From: Acidobacteriota bacterium | GTDB lineage: Bacteria > Acidobacteriota > Terriglobia > Bryobacterales > Bryobacteraceae | Direction of reading: 5' to 3' | DNA length: 64,000 nt | Assembly: GCA_018268935.1 (NCBI GenBank) | Contig: JAFDVS010000114.1 | Span: forward strand, 62,001 to 126,000 | Shown here: positions 1-8,752 of the stretch, piece by piece | Layout of the letters: each line of letters begins with the position of its first letter | Position numbering within the stretch: position 1 is the stretch's first letter | Notes under the pieces: generated by a model | The model's database searches: none | The model's input: only the letters and a program-made list of their open reading frames with translations | Told to the model about the DNA's origin: nothing | Position numbers and translations under genes: made by a program

Positions 1-236
1 GCCAATCGAACCAGGTGTGAGATGGATAGTCATCTTGCGATTCTTGCTGGTCTGCATGCGGAGGCCTTCCTCACCACAACCCGCTTGTGGAAAAAATCCC
101 ATATTCGGGCGTTTGTAAACTCTGATATTACCGGAACAAAACCATTCTCGTTCTCGTCCGTATATATAACAACAACGAGAAACGCCTCTTCGAGACAACC
201 CTTTCCCCAACACACCAACCTCTCGAAGAGGCGTCC
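1..236. other. Intergenic region, possible start of a leftward gene
   Basis: No convincing complete gene lies here. The right part holds the inverted repeat described at 182-234. On the minus strand an ATG at 33 opens a frame that runs off the window edge (MTIHLTPGSIG), so a leftward gene may begin here. Only eleven codons are visible and there is no clear ribosome binding site, so this is weak. A minus-strand TTGTTC/TACAAA pair (16-base spacing, roughly 110-140) could be its promoter, but it is equally compatible with chance. Confidence 0.25.
182..234 (-). terminator. Hairpin downstream of the DUF2461 gene, G-rich loop
   Basis: A perfect 14-base inverted repeat (ACGCCTCTTCGAGA at 182-195 and its complement at 221-234) flanks a 25-base loop. 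It starts two bases beyond the DUF2461 stop codon and is followed, in the direction of that gene, by a short T-rich stretch. It therefore probably ends that transcript. The loop is unusually long for an intrinsic terminator. Read on the minus strand it contains four runs of two or more G. The T tract is weak, so a role in mRNA 3' end protection is also possible. Confidence 0.55.
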
Positions 237-956
237 TTATCGCAATCCTACCATCAAAGGATCCGGTGCGCGCTTCGTCAGTAGCGGCCGGTTCAGAAAC
301 TCAACAAATGGGGTCATCGCCTGAAAGCGCTTCACAAACTCAGGCAGCAACTTTGTTGTAGTGGCAAGCTTCGCATCCATCCGTTCCGTATCGTAGAGAA
401 CCCAGTGCTTGGCTCGCAACAAGTCGCCAGCCGGATGGTCCGCCGGAAATCCTTTGGGCATTCGTGCAAACTTCTCTCCCCACAGACCGCCCATCAACTT
501 CCGTAACGTCGCGTTGTTGAGTATTCCCTCTAGTTCCCCATGGTTCTCCGCGATATGCGCCCGTAACAACCGTAGTTGTTCAGGCCCTGGCATGTACACC
601 CCACCTGCTACTTCAATCTGCTCCGGAGAAACCGAAAAGTAAAACCCCGCACTCACATGCTTCTGCATGCCTGCTCGTGTCAGTGAGGCGGCGATATGTG
701 TCTTGTACGGCGTTTTGTCATTGCTGAATCGAGTATCGCGGTAGATCCGGTATACTGCCCGCTTCGGCTCCGTGATGTACTGTGGCGCAAACCCCAACAG
801 CTTCGCATTCAACGCCTCCACCATTTGCTCCATGGGAGCCTTCACACTTTCCTCAAAGACCTCCTTTCGCGGCTGAAACCACTCGCGCTGGTTGTTCTTC
901 TTCAATCCCTTCAGAAATCGCATCCCCTCTTCGGGGAATCCGGAAAATCCTGCCAC
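237..956 (-). CDS. DUF2461 / TIGR02453 family protein
   Basis: This 239-residue protein matches the DUF2461 (TIGR02453) family in length and conserved blocks: the N-terminal FLKGLKKNNQREWF segment, the YRIYRDTRFSNDKTPYKTH block around residues 68-86, and a central GFYFSVSP/GGVYMP region. The biochemical function of the family is not established. There is no signal peptide or membrane segment, so it is expected to be cytosolic. The start is a GTG at 956, chosen because a strong Shine-Dalgarno (TAGGAGGG) lies nine bases upstream. The divergent murB begins only 27 bases away, so the two promoters must overlap each other or the coding ends. Confidence 0.85.
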   Translation of the reverse strand: MAGFSGFPEEGMRFLKGLKKNNQREWFQPRKEVFEESVKAPMEQMVEALNAKLLGFAPQYITEPKRAVYRIYRDTRFSNDKTPYKTHIAASLTRAGMQKHVSAGFYFSVSPEQIEVAGGVYMPGPEQLRLLRAHIAENHGELEGILNNATLRKLMGGLWGEKFARMPKGFPADHPAGDLLRAKHWVLYDTERMDAKLATTTKLLPEFVKRFQAMTPFVEFLNRPLLTKRAPDPLMVGLR

Positions 957-983
957 TCCAGCAACCCTCCTATAATCGAAGAA

Positions 984-1934
984 ATGACCTTTATACCAGC
1001 GCTGGAAGCGCTACCCGAAGTGGCTGTCCAGCGCGGAGTTCCTTTGAGCCAGTATACGCGTTTCGGCATTGGTGGCCCTGCCGATTTCCTCATCGAATCT
1101 CCCAGCGAGGAACAGTTTCTAAAGATCCTGCAGTCCGTCCAGAACAGCGGCTCCCCCTATCTGGTCCTCGGTGCGGGCACCAATCTGATTGTTCAGGACA
1201 CAGGCTACCGCGGGGTGATCCTCCGTTTCACTGGAAACTCAATTTCCTCTCAAGGCGGCTCCATTACTGTTGCTGCGGGAGCGGTCTTGCAGCATCTGGT
1301 CGATTTCAGCATCCAACAAGGCATGGAGGGGCTGCACACCATGACTGGCATACCCGGCTGGGTCGGTGCGGCTATCTATGGCAATGCCGGAGCCTATGGC
1401 CACTCCATCTCCGAATTCGTACAGCAGGTGCGCTTTTTTGACGGTACCGCCATTCGCACCTTCGATCAGTCCGCATGCCAGTTCACCTACAGGGAGAGCG
1501 TTTTCAAACGGCATAAGGAATGGATCATCCTCTCCGCTAGCCTTCAACTCCCAACCGGCAAGAAGGACAAACTGGCCGCCGAAGCTGCGCGAATTCTGGA
1601 AACCAGAAACGCAAAGTACCCGCCGGAGATGAAGTGTGCTGGCAGCATCTTCAAGAATCTCCTTTGGAGCCAACTCAGCGAAGCCGTGCGTTCCCAAGTC
1701 CCCCCCACCGTGGTGCGCGAAGGGAAGGTCCCTTCCGCCTGGTTCCTTGAACAGGTGGACGCGAAGGGCATCAAACTGGGTGGAATCGTCGTCGCTTCCT
1801 ACCACGCCAACCTGATTTACAACGAGGGCCACGGGACTGCAGCGGAGCTTTGTACGCTCATCCGTGATCTGAAAGCCAGGGTGAAAGCCCGGTTCGGTTT
1901 TGACCTGGAAGAAGAAGTCCAATACGTGGGCTAG
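984..1934 (+). CDS. murB: UDP-N-acetylenolpyruvoylglucosamine reductase MurB
   Basis: MurB reduces UDP-GlcNAc-enolpyruvate to UDP-MurNAc with NADPH and FAD in the cytosolic stage of peptidoglycan synthesis. The 316-residue product shows the family landmarks in order: YTRFGIGGPADFLIE near the N terminus, the FAD-binding GAGTNLIV, GIPGWVGAAIYGNAGAYG, YRESVFK, the catalytic-serine region CAGSIFKN, and the C-terminal block GGIVVASYHANLIYN. The length fits a type II MurB. The ATG at 984 is preferred over an upstream in-frame start at 696, which would overlap most of the divergent DUF2461 gene and add a non-homologous extension. Its last bases overlap the convergent small metalloprotease-like gene. 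Confidence 0.95.
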   Translation: MTFIPALEALPEVAVQRGVPLSQYTRFGIGGPADFLIESPSEEQFLKILQSVQNSGSPYLVLGAGTNLIVQDTGYRGVILRFTGNSISSQGGSITVAAGAVLQHLVDFSIQQGMEGLHTMTGIPGWVGAAIYGNAGAYGHSISEFVQQVRFFDGTAIRTFDQSACQFTYRESVFKRHKEWIILSASLQLPTGKKDKLAAEAARILETRNAKYPPEMKCAGSIFKNLLWSQLSEAVRSQVPPTVVREGKVPSAWFLEQVDAKGIKLGGIVVASYHANLIYNEGHGTAAELCTLIRDLKARVKARFGFDLEEEVQYVG

Positions 1935-2389
1935 TGCATTGCCAGCAGGGTCCGGCTATCAAACTTCGGCTGGTCCAGACCGTGCAGGTGACCGGCCCTC
2001 TGCTGCAGATAATGCATCAATTCGTGTGCAACAACCTTTGCCAGCGCCCGTGCTTCCACCTCAGGCCTGGCGCCTGGAAGCATTTCCTGCACCGGCTTCG
2101 TAAAAATCTGCACCTCAGGCAGGATTCTCCCCTTCGCTATCCGAGTGGCCCCCAGCGCATCGCTCGGGTGCCCTTCCCCCGGATACCCAACGAATGTCAC
2201 CCGGACAGATTCCGCCGAGCAACGCACTTGGATATCTGTGCTCAACTCGCCTCGATACTGCCTCAGGTGATGAACAGTCAACATCATTTTCCGCGCATCC
2301 ATGCCTGCTTCGTTCTGCACGCAGAGGTCAAGTGCCGGCGCCACTGCAGCCGTAACCACCGCCAGCACTAGTAACCTCATATGCACCAT
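1931..2389 (-). CDS. Small secreted zinc-protease-like protein (HELMH motif)
   Basis: The 152-residue product begins with a signal peptide (MRLLVLAVVTAAVAPALA-like segment) and carries AHELMHYLQQ near residues 120-130. This is the HExxH zinc-binding motif in a helix typical of gluzincin/metzincin-like proteins. The only other histidines and acidic residues that could complete the site are in the short C-terminal tail. The protein is shorter than known secreted metalloproteases, so proteolytic activity is inferred only. Two starts are possible, ATG 2389 and ATG 2380; the second puts the signal peptide right at the N terminus. It is convergent with murB and overlaps its stop by four bases. Confidence 0.6.
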   Translation of the reverse strand: MVHMRLLVLAVVTAAVAPALDLCVQNEAGMDARKMMLTVHHLRQYRGELSTDIQVRCSAESVRVTFVGYPGEGHPSDALGATRIAKGRILPEVQIFTKPVQEMLPGARPEVEARALAKVVAHELMHYLQQRAGHLHGLDQPKFDSRTLLAMH

Positions 2390-2456
2390 TATGTAATGAA
2401 ATCGTCACAAAGCAAGTGATAGTTTATACCCCACCGACTTGGCTAAACTCGAATCA

Positions 2457-3995
2457 ATGAAGCTTCTTCTCGCTGCGCTCCTTCTGCAATCGGCGTACAG
2501 TCAGGAAATCTTAGGCCCGCGTATTCGCGCCCACGTCAAGTTCCTCGCCAGTGACCTGCTCGAAGGCCGCGGTGTTGGCGTTCGAGGCGGGGATCTGGCT
2601 GCGGAATACCTCGCCACTCAACTGGAACTCCTGGGTGTCAAGCCCGCCGGCGAAAACGGCTCTTATTACCAACGCGTCCCCCTCGTTGGGGTCGAGCCCC
2701 TCCCAACGGCCTCACTCTCTGGAGCCATTCAAGGGAAGTTGCTTGGCTTTCGATGGCTGGATGACTTCGTTGGTATGACGTATCAGCAGAAGGAGAACGC
2801 CAGGTTGGAGGCGGATGCCGTCTTTGTCGGCCATGGGATTTCTGCACCAGAGTTTGGCTGGGACGACTATAAAGGGATCGATGTGACCGGAAAGATCGTC
2901 GTCCTATTTACCGGGGAACCACCCTCCGAAGATCCCGCGTTCTTCGACGGCAAGGCCCTCACCTACTACGGGCGTTGGACCTACAAGTACGAAGAGGCCA
3001 CCCGCCGCGGTGCACTCGGCTGTCTGATTATTCATACGGAACCAACCGCCAGCTACGGATGGGACGTCGTCCGCAGCAGTTGGGGACGGGAAGATATGCA
3101 GGTTGCCCTCGCCAACGGCGCCCCCGCACTTGCCTTCGCTGGTTGGATCACTCAGCAAAAAGGGGATGAGTTGTTCGCATCGCTCGCGCATTCCGCCGCG
3201 GATATGCTGAGGCAGGCAGACACAAAAGGGTTCAAAGCAGTTCCGCTTCCAGTGCGCCTTCGCGGCTCATTCCCCGCCAAGGTCCGCCAGGTTGAGACCC
3301 GCAACGTAGTAGGTATCATTCCCTCAGGCGATTCCCAGCGGGCCGGCGAGGCAATCGTCTACAGCGCCCACTTCGACCATCTTGGGATCGACCGAATCAG
3401 GCCTGCGGATGGCATCTACAATGGTGCCGTCGACAACGCTACGGGTTGTGCCATGGTGCTGGAACTGGCTCGCGCCTGGCAAGCCATGGACCAGAAGCCC
3501 CGCCGTGCCGCTGTCTTCCTGTTCGTTACGGCGGAAGAGAATGGATTGCGCGGCTCGCAGTTCTACGCCGCCCACCCCACTGCGCCCATCCGGAAAATGT
3601 TGCTCAATCTCAATCTCGACTCCTTCTATCCCTTTGGCCGCACCACCGATGTCGTCGTCACGGGTGCTGATCGCACTCCGTTCTGGTCCATCGTGCAAAA
3701 CGTGACCCAGCGCTTTCGGATGACCATTCAACCCGACCCACGTCCCGAAGCAGGCTCCTACTTCCGTTCTGATCATTTCTCATTTGCCAAGGTTGGAGTT
3801 CCCGCATTTTCCATCCATATGGGCAACCGGATCGCTGGCCGAACCGAGGACGAGGGCCAGAAGCTCATGCGTGGCTATTCCTCGGCTCACTACCATCAGC
3901 CCTCCGACGAGTACAAGCCCGATTGGGATTTCGCTGGGATGGAAGAGATGGCAAAGTATGCCTTCGCCATAGGATTGGACGTCGCCAATCAATGA
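2457..3995 (+). CDS. Secreted M28 family zinc aminopeptidase with PA domain
   Basis: The product (512 residues) is predicted to be an exported M28 metallopeptidase. A signal peptide (MKLLLAALLLQSAYS) is followed by the conserved FLASDLLEGRGVGVRGG segment typical of acidobacterial M28 proteins, a protease-associated domain inserted at about residues 110-250, and the dinuclear-zinc catalytic domain. Its ligands are visible in SAHFDHLG, NGAVDNATG, TAEENGLRGS and LNLDSF, with a late histidine in the SSAHYHQPSDEY block. The ATG at 2457 is chosen over a TTG at 2439 because it places the signal peptide at the N terminus. The stop overlaps the start of the next gene (ATGA), so the two are translationally coupled. 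Confidence 0.88.
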   Translation: MKLLLAALLLQSAYSQEILGPRIRAHVKFLASDLLEGRGVGVRGGDLAAEYLATQLELLGVKPAGENGSYYQRVPLVGVEPLPTASLSGAIQGKLLGFRWLDDFVGMTYQQKENARLEADAVFVGHGISAPEFGWDDYKGIDVTGKIVVLFTGEPPSEDPAFFDGKALTYYGRWTYKYEEATRRGALGCLIIHTEPTASYGWDVVRSSWGREDMQVALANGAPALAFAGWITQQKGDELFASLAHSAADMLRQADTKGFKAVPLPVRLRGSFPAKVRQVETRNVVGIIPSGDSQRAGEAIVYSAHFDHLGIDRIRPADGIYNGAVDNATGCAMVLELARAWQAMDQKPRRAAVFLFVTAEENGLRGSQFYAAHPTAPIRKMLLNLNLDSFYPFGRTTDVVVTGADRTPFWSIVQNVTQRFRMTIQPDPRPEAGSYFRSDHFSFAKVGVPAFSIHMGNRIAGRTEDEGQKLMRGYSSAHYHQPSDEYKPDWDFAGMEEMAKYAFAIGLDVANQ

Positions 3996-4852
3996 GCATG
4001 GAACCCATTTCGCACTTCTTCTACTCGCACCGACTGAAACTTCAGTTTTGGGATTGGGGCACGGAGGGAAAGCCCGCCCTCATCCTCGTGCACGGTGGTC
4101 TCGACCACGCACGCAACTGGGATTGGGTCGCCCGCCACCTGCGTCAGGATTTCCACGTCTATGCCCTCGATCTGCGCGGTCACGGAAACAGCGCCGCCGC
4201 TCCTGGTGCCTTGTACTCCGTGGCCGAGCATGTACTTGATCTCTCCGCTCTCATTGACATCATTGGTCAGCCTGTCTCACTCATCGGTCATTCGCTGGGC
4301 GGAATCATTACCCTTATGTACGCGGGAATCTTCCCGGAGCGGGTTCGCAAGGCTGTCTCCATTGAAGGTTGGGGCCTACCTCCCGGCCATAAGGTGCTTA
4401 AGCCCGCCTCCGAACGTATGCGTCGCTGGATTGAATCGGTTCGCTCCGCCGAAAAGCGCGAGCCGCGCAGTTACCACGCGCTCGATGATGCTGTCGCGCG
4501 CATGAAGGAAGCCAACCCGCACCTCACCGATGACATGGCCCGTCATCTCACCTTGCATGGCACCAACTGGCAGTCCGATGGCTCACTCGTCTGGAAGTTT
4601 GATAACCACGCACGTATTTTCTCCCCATTTGGCCACGATCTCGCGGACCTGAAACAAGTGCTCGGCCAGATCACTTGCCCGGTCCTGCTATTTTGGGGCC
4701 TTGAGAGCTGGGCCACTGACCCTCAGTTGGATGGGAGGCTCGACACACTCCGCGATTACCGTATGGTCAAGGTTCCGGCCGCCGGACACTGGGTGCACCA
4801 CGACCAACTCGACGTGTTCCTGCGGGAGACCGAGAGCTTTCTCGCTGAATAG
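3992..4852 (+). CDS. Alpha/beta hydrolase
   Basis: This 286-residue protein has the alpha/beta-hydrolase fold: the oxyanion-loop motif LVHGGLDHARNW, the DLRGHG turn, the nucleophile elbow GHSLGG, an aspartate in the C-terminal half, and a catalytic-histidine motif AAGHWVHHDQ close to the end. No signal peptide is present, so it should be cytosolic. Substrate cannot be told from sequence. The start ATG at 3992 overlaps the TGA of the M28 peptidase gene. The coupling suggests the hydrolase may act on products released outside by the peptidase, but that is inference. Confidence 0.85.
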   Translation: MSMEPISHFFYSHRLKLQFWDWGTEGKPALILVHGGLDHARNWDWVARHLRQDFHVYALDLRGHGNSAAAPGALYSVAEHVLDLSALIDIIGQPVSLIGHSLGGIITLMYAGIFPERVRKAVSIEGWGLPPGHKVLKPASERMRRWIESVRSAEKREPRSYHALDDAVARMKEANPHLTDDMARHLTLHGTNWQSDGSLVWKFDNHARIFSPFGHDLADLKQVLGQITCPVLLFWGLESWATDPQLDGRLDTLRDYRMVKVPAAGHWVHHDQLDVFLRETESFLAE

Positions 4853-4868
4853 CGGTCTGCCGTCGAAC

Positions 4869-6176
4869 TTAGGGCCGTGCGCCTTCCGGCACGATCAATT
4901 CATTCTGCCGTTCCGGCGCGTCCTTAACCCCCGGCGTATTCCATGATACCGGCTGCGACGCGCCATCCTGATACAGCGTCTCCAATGGCTCCCAAACGCA
5001 ATCCACCCGGTCCGTGAAGAGATCGCCAATCAGCAGATCTGTTACTGTTCCACGCAGATGAGGATAGTTGCGCACGAATTTCCCGAAGTTGAATCCGGCA
5101 TAGTATTCGCACACTAGCCGCCTCATACGGTCCACGCCATGATTGAACGAATCGCCCCATCGTCCCAATTGCGCAGCGGATAGATCATTCTTCTCAAACC
5201 CCTCGCAGATCGCATCCGCAGCCAGTTCACCCGATTTCAACGCCAGCAATACCCCTGACGAATACAGCGGATCGAGGAAGCCAAACGCATCTCCCACCAT
5301 CACCCAACCCTCGCCGGCAACCTGCGTTGCTCGATAAGAGTAATCCCTCGTTGCAAAGTATCCCGTCACTCGTTTTGCGTTTGCCACCCGCTCCTGGACT
5401 GCGGGGCATGCAGCGACTTCTTCCTCATACGTCTTCTCGTGGTTGTTTCTCCCCTTGAACAGGTAGTCGAACGGCGCTACCACGCCAACACTGATCCGGT
5501 TATCATGCAGCGGGATGTACCAGAACCAACCCTTCTTATTCGCAGTTTGCAGAACGATCGTCGCCCCTTCATCCTTGCCCTGATCACGGTAGGCACCCTC
5601 CCAATAGGTCCAGATAGCGCCCTTATTGAGAATCGGATCCCACACGCGCAACTTGAACTTGTGCTGCAGCAGCCCGCTCTGCCCGCTCGCGTCCACCACC
5701 ACCTTCGCTCTCACCTCGCGAATCGTCCCGTCCTCCTGGCGCACACGCACGCCTACTGCACGATTCTCTTCAAACAGCACGTCCTGCACATGAACACCTT
5801 CGTGCGCCTCCACCCCGTGCTCACGAGCGTTGTTCAACATCATCTGGTCGAACTCACTCCGCACTACTTGCCAGGTTTGAGAACATTCGTGCGGCTTGTT
5901 GTCCCAGAAATAGAACGGAGCCGACAGCTTCCCACTCGCACTCACAAACTGCACGCTGTACTTCTTTACGAAGTGGCTGTTCTTCATCTTGTCCAGCATC
6001 CCCAGCCTCTGCAAGACCCAATACGTTTCCGGAATCAGCGATTCACCAATGTGGAATCGAGGGAATTTTTCGCGTTCGAACAGTTGTACCTTGTGCCCTC
6101 GCTGAGCGATTAGCGTGGATGTAGTGGAGCCTGCCGGACCTCCACCAATGACAATGACATCTGCGGATTCGTGCAT
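4869..6176 (-). CDS. Flavin-dependent halogenase-like FAD monooxygenase
   Basis: A 435-residue FAD-dependent oxidoreductase. It opens with the dinucleotide-binding motif VIVIGGGPAGS, followed by FPRFHIGESLIP. In the middle it has GWFWYIP, matching the WxWxIP signature of flavin-dependent halogenases. A C-terminal FAD motif, VMVGDAFGFLDPLYSSG, fits the FxxPxxSxG halogenase pattern. These motifs place it in the halogenase/geranylgeranyl-reductase superfamily. No biosynthetic gene cluster, carrier protein or flavin reductase is adjacent, so the substrate and whether it halogenates are unknown. The gene is single and transcribed away from the nitric oxide reductase, sharing the 88-base intergenic region with it. 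Confidence 0.75.
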   Translation of the reverse strand: MHESADVIVIGGGPAGSTTSTLIAQRGHKVQLFEREKFPRFHIGESLIPETYWVLQRLGMLDKMKNSHFVKKYSVQFVSASGKLSAPFYFWDNKPHECSQTWQVVRSEFDQMMLNNAREHGVEAHEGVHVQDVLFEENRAVGVRVRQEDGTIREVRAKVVVDASGQSGLLQHKFKLRVWDPILNKGAIWTYWEGAYRDQGKDEGATIVLQTANKKGWFWYIPLHDNRISVGVVAPFDYLFKGRNNHEKTYEEEVAACPAVQERVANAKRVTGYFATRDYSYRATQVAGEGWVMVGDAFGFLDPLYSSGVLLALKSGELAADAICEGFEKNDLSAAQLGRWGDSFNHGVDRMRRLVCEYYAGFNFGKFVRNYPHLRGTVTDLLIGDLFTDRVDCVWEPLETLYQDGASQPVSWNTPGVKDAPERQNELIVPEGARP

Positions 6177-6210
6177 AGGAAACTCCCATTGTAGTGCGAA
6201 AGGCCTGCTA

Positions 6211-6226
6211 CGTGACTCCGGTCACG
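6211..6226. promoter_or_regulatory. Crp/Fnr-type palindrome upstream of qNOR gene
   Basis: The 16-base element has six-base arms CGTGAC and GTCACG around TCCG, that is GTGA-N6-TCAC, the half-site arrangement bound by Crp/Fnr-superfamily regulators. A -10-like TTATCC lies at 6247-6252, which puts the palindrome centre near -40 of the implied start site, the normal place for a class II activator. Nitric oxide reductase genes are commonly controlled by such regulators (DNR/NnrR/HcpR type). No regulator gene is in the window, and the site also lies upstream of the divergent halogenase-like gene. Confidence 0.55.
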
Positions 6227-6264
6227 GTGACTTTTTGTAGCGACACTTATCCTGGCATTGGAGT

Positions 6265-8628
6265 ATGTCACTGATGCTGAAATCGCAAAAACATTCTGGT
6301 TCTGGGCTCTGGAAACACGGCCTCTTACTCACTCTTTTATTTGGTTTTACCGTGATGTTGGTGGGCGGCTGGTTCATGTACAAGACGCGCGCACCGATAC
6401 CTGCTCGCGTCGTTAGCCCACAAGGCGTCACGCTCTTTACTGCTGAGGATATCCAGCAAGGGCAGGAATTGTTCCGCAAGCGCGATCTGATGAACTATGG
6501 ATCGATTCTTGGCCACGGCGCTTACCTTGGTCCTGATTACACGGCGGAAGCACTCCACTGGATGACCGAAGCAATGCAGGTCGTCCGCACCGGCATCCCC
6601 TATCGAAACCTGGATGCGCCAACCCGGGCTGCCATCGATGCTTCCATTGCTCAGGAGTTGCGTACCAATACCTATGACAGCACCTCCGGAGTCCTCCGGT
6701 TCTCAGCAGGCCAGGTTCGCGGCTGGAACGAGATCGTCCGAAAATACAGTGAGCAATTTCAGGCAGGTGAAGATGCCCGCGCACTGCCCAAAGGTGCGCT
6801 CCTGCCCCCCGCGGAAGGCGGTATGGACACCGCCAAACACGTCGAAGCTAGCAGGCAATTCGCAGCCTTCGTCACCTGGACCGCATGGCTCTCCACAGCC
6901 AGGCGCCCCGAGGCCAGTCACTCCTACACCAACAATTGGCCCTTTGATCCCGCCGCCGGAAACGGCCCGACTTCTGGCGCTCTTGTCTGGTCCGCGGTAA
7001 GCGTAGCCGGTCTGATCTTCTTTCTCGCCCTGATCCTTTACTTCCATCACCGCTACCGGCTCGAACCGGTCGACGTCGAGGGCGCCAACCTCCGCTTCGA
7101 TCCGGCAGGTATTCATCTCACACCTTCGCAGATCGCCACCGCGAAGTTCTTCGTTGTAGCTTTGCTCCTCTTCCTCCTACAGACAATCCTTGGTGGAAAA
7201 ATGGCTCACGACTATGCCGACGGTGCGACATTCTATGGCTTTAACCTCAACAGCATTCTGCCGTTCAATGTGGCTCGTACCTGGCATCTGCAGTTGGCTG
7301 TCTTCTGGATCGCCACTGCCTGGCTCGGCATGGGTATGTTCATCGCTCCGCTTGTGAACCCCAACGAACCGCGCGGCCAGCGAACGCTCATCAACATTCT
7401 CTTCACCGCCCTCGTGGTGGTCGTCGTCGGCAGCCTCGCTGGCGAATGGCTCTCTGTAAAAGGACTGCTCGGCGATAACTGGTACTGGCTCGGCACACAA
7501 GGCTGGGAATATCTCGAACTCGGCCGTCTGTGGATGTACCTCCTCATCAGCGGCATGCTGATCTGGCTCTATATCGTCTACCGCGGCCTTCGTGGTGCGC
7601 TCCAGGCGGAAAAGGACAAGGGCGGCCTCACCCATCTGCTGCTCTATTCCTCCGCCGCTATCCCGGTGTTTTATTGCTTCGCCCTGTTCATTGGTAAGGA
7701 CAGCCATATCACCATGGCCGACTACTGGCGTTGGTGGCTCATTCACCTCTGGGTGGAAGGCATGTTCGAAGTCTTTGCCGTGGTTGTCATCGGCTTTCTC
7801 ATGGTGCGCCTCGGCCTCGTCACCGCCAGGTCCACACTCCGCGCTCTCTACTTCCAATTGATCATTCTCCTTGGAAGCGGCATCATCGGCACTGGCCACC
7901 ACTACTACTGGATTGGCGCACCTGAATTCTGGATGGCGCTCGGCAGTGTGTTCTCCGCACTCGAGGTGATCCCACTTTCCCTGCTCATGGTGGAAGCCTA
8001 CAGCCAGTACAAAATCATCCGCGACGGCGGTCGGCAATTCCCTTACAAGACAGCGTTCTGGTTCCTCGTGGCCACGGCGTTCTGGAATCTGTTTGGCGCT
8101 GGCGTCCTGGGCTTTCTCATCAACCTTCCCTTCGTGAGTTACTTCCAGCACGGCTCGTTCCTCACCGCTGCGCACGGACACGGAGCCTTAATGGGCGTCT
8201 ACGGCATGCTCGCGCTCGCCCTCGCTTCCTTCTCCCTCCGCAACATCATCGACCCGGATCACTGGAAGGAAAAGTGGATGATGACAGGCTTCTGGGGAGT
8301 AAATGCCGGCCTCATGGGCATGATCCTCATAACCCTTGTTCCAGTCGGAGCCATGCAGGCCATCGCCAGCTTCGAAAAGGGGTTCTGGTGGGCTCGCTCC
8401 CTCGAGTTCTACTCCCAGCCGGTCGTCAACAAACTCCTCTGGCTTCGTATGTTGCCGGATTCCGTCTTCATCATCGCCGGCGTGCTTCCCATGGTGGCTG
8501 CCGGCCTTTACGGGATGCTTCATCTGCGCAAAGCCTCGCGGCCCGCTCCCTTGGCAACTGTCTGGGTTGCCGATCGTGCCACGGCATCTCGGGAAGAAGA
8601 GCCCGAATTGACCGGTGTCGGCGACTGA
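6265..8628 (+). CDS. norZ: Quinol-dependent nitric oxide reductase (single subunit)
   Basis: The 787-residue protein reduces two NO to N2O in the cytoplasmic membrane using quinol, serving detoxification or denitrification. It has the qNOR layout: an N-terminal membrane helix (about 18-38), a periplasmic domain related to NorC but without CxxCH (about 40-240), and a NorB-like core of about 12 helices with the haem-copper-oxidase histidines (for example WHLQLAVFWIAT, HLWVEGMFEV, GTGHHYYWIG, HGHGALMGVYG). The ATG at 6265 has GGAG only one base upstream; the ATG at 6274 has the same GGAG ten bases away and may be the true start. A hairpin follows the gene. No other denitrification gene is nearby. 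Confidence 0.92.
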   Translation: MSLMLKSQKHSGSGLWKHGLLLTLLFGFTVMLVGGWFMYKTRAPIPARVVSPQGVTLFTAEDIQQGQELFRKRDLMNYGSILGHGAYLGPDYTAEALHWMTEAMQVVRTGIPYRNLDAPTRAAIDASIAQELRTNTYDSTSGVLRFSAGQVRGWNEIVRKYSEQFQAGEDARALPKGALLPPAEGGMDTAKHVEASRQFAAFVTWTAWLSTARRPEASHSYTNNWPFDPAAGNGPTSGALVWSAVSVAGLIFFLALILYFHHRYRLEPVDVEGANLRFDPAGIHLTPSQIATAKFFVVALLLFLLQTILGGKMAHDYADGATFYGFNLNSILPFNVARTWHLQLAVFWIATAWLGMGMFIAPLVNPNEPRGQRTLINILFTALVVVVVGSLAGEWLSVKGLLGDNWYWLGTQGWEYLELGRLWMYLLISGMLIWLYIVYRGLRGALQAEKDKGGLTHLLLYSSAAIPVFYCFALFIGKDSHITMADYWRWWLIHLWVEGMFEVFAVVVIGFLMVRLGLVTARSTLRALYFQLIILLGSGIIGTGHHYYWIGAPEFWMALGSVFSALEVIPLSLLMVEAYSQYKIIRDGGRQFPYKTAFWFLVATAFWNLFGAGVLGFLINLPFVSYFQHGSFLTAAHGHGALMGVYGMLALALASFSLRNIIDPDHWKEKWMMTGFWGVNAGLMGMILITLVPVGAMQAIASFEKGFWWARSLEFYSQPVVNKLLWLRMLPDSVFIIAGVLPMVAAGLYGMLHLRKASRPAPLATVWVADRATASREEEPELTGVGD

Positions 8629-8658
8629 TCAGACACTGAATCCCTAATCCATCCAACT

Positions 8659-8692
8659 GCCATCCACGGCGTCTTCCAGCCTCGTGGATGGC
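8659..8692 (+). terminator. Putative terminator hairpin after qNOR gene
   Basis: A perfect 10-base inverted repeat (GCCATCCACG at 8659-8668, complement at 8683-8692) encloses a 14-base loop 30 bases after the qNOR stop codon. The following bases are C-rich with only a short T run, so if it terminates transcription it is a weak intrinsic or Rho-assisted site. The rest of the gap to coaE (8693-8752) shows no clear promoter. Confidence 0.45.
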
Positions 8693-8752
8693 TCCCCCAT
8701 TTGCATCACCGGAACCACCCGCCCTCTATGCTATCTTTCTTCATGAACACTC

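Noticed and set aside
92..101. Single DnaA-box-like TTTTCCACA on the minus strand
   Set aside because: One copy with a mismatch is expected by chance; no cluster.
7177..8181. Minus-strand frame (334 codons) opposite the nitric oxide reductase
   Set aside because: Rich in His, Glu and Ala with no recognisable domain; it reads the reverse of conserved membrane helices.
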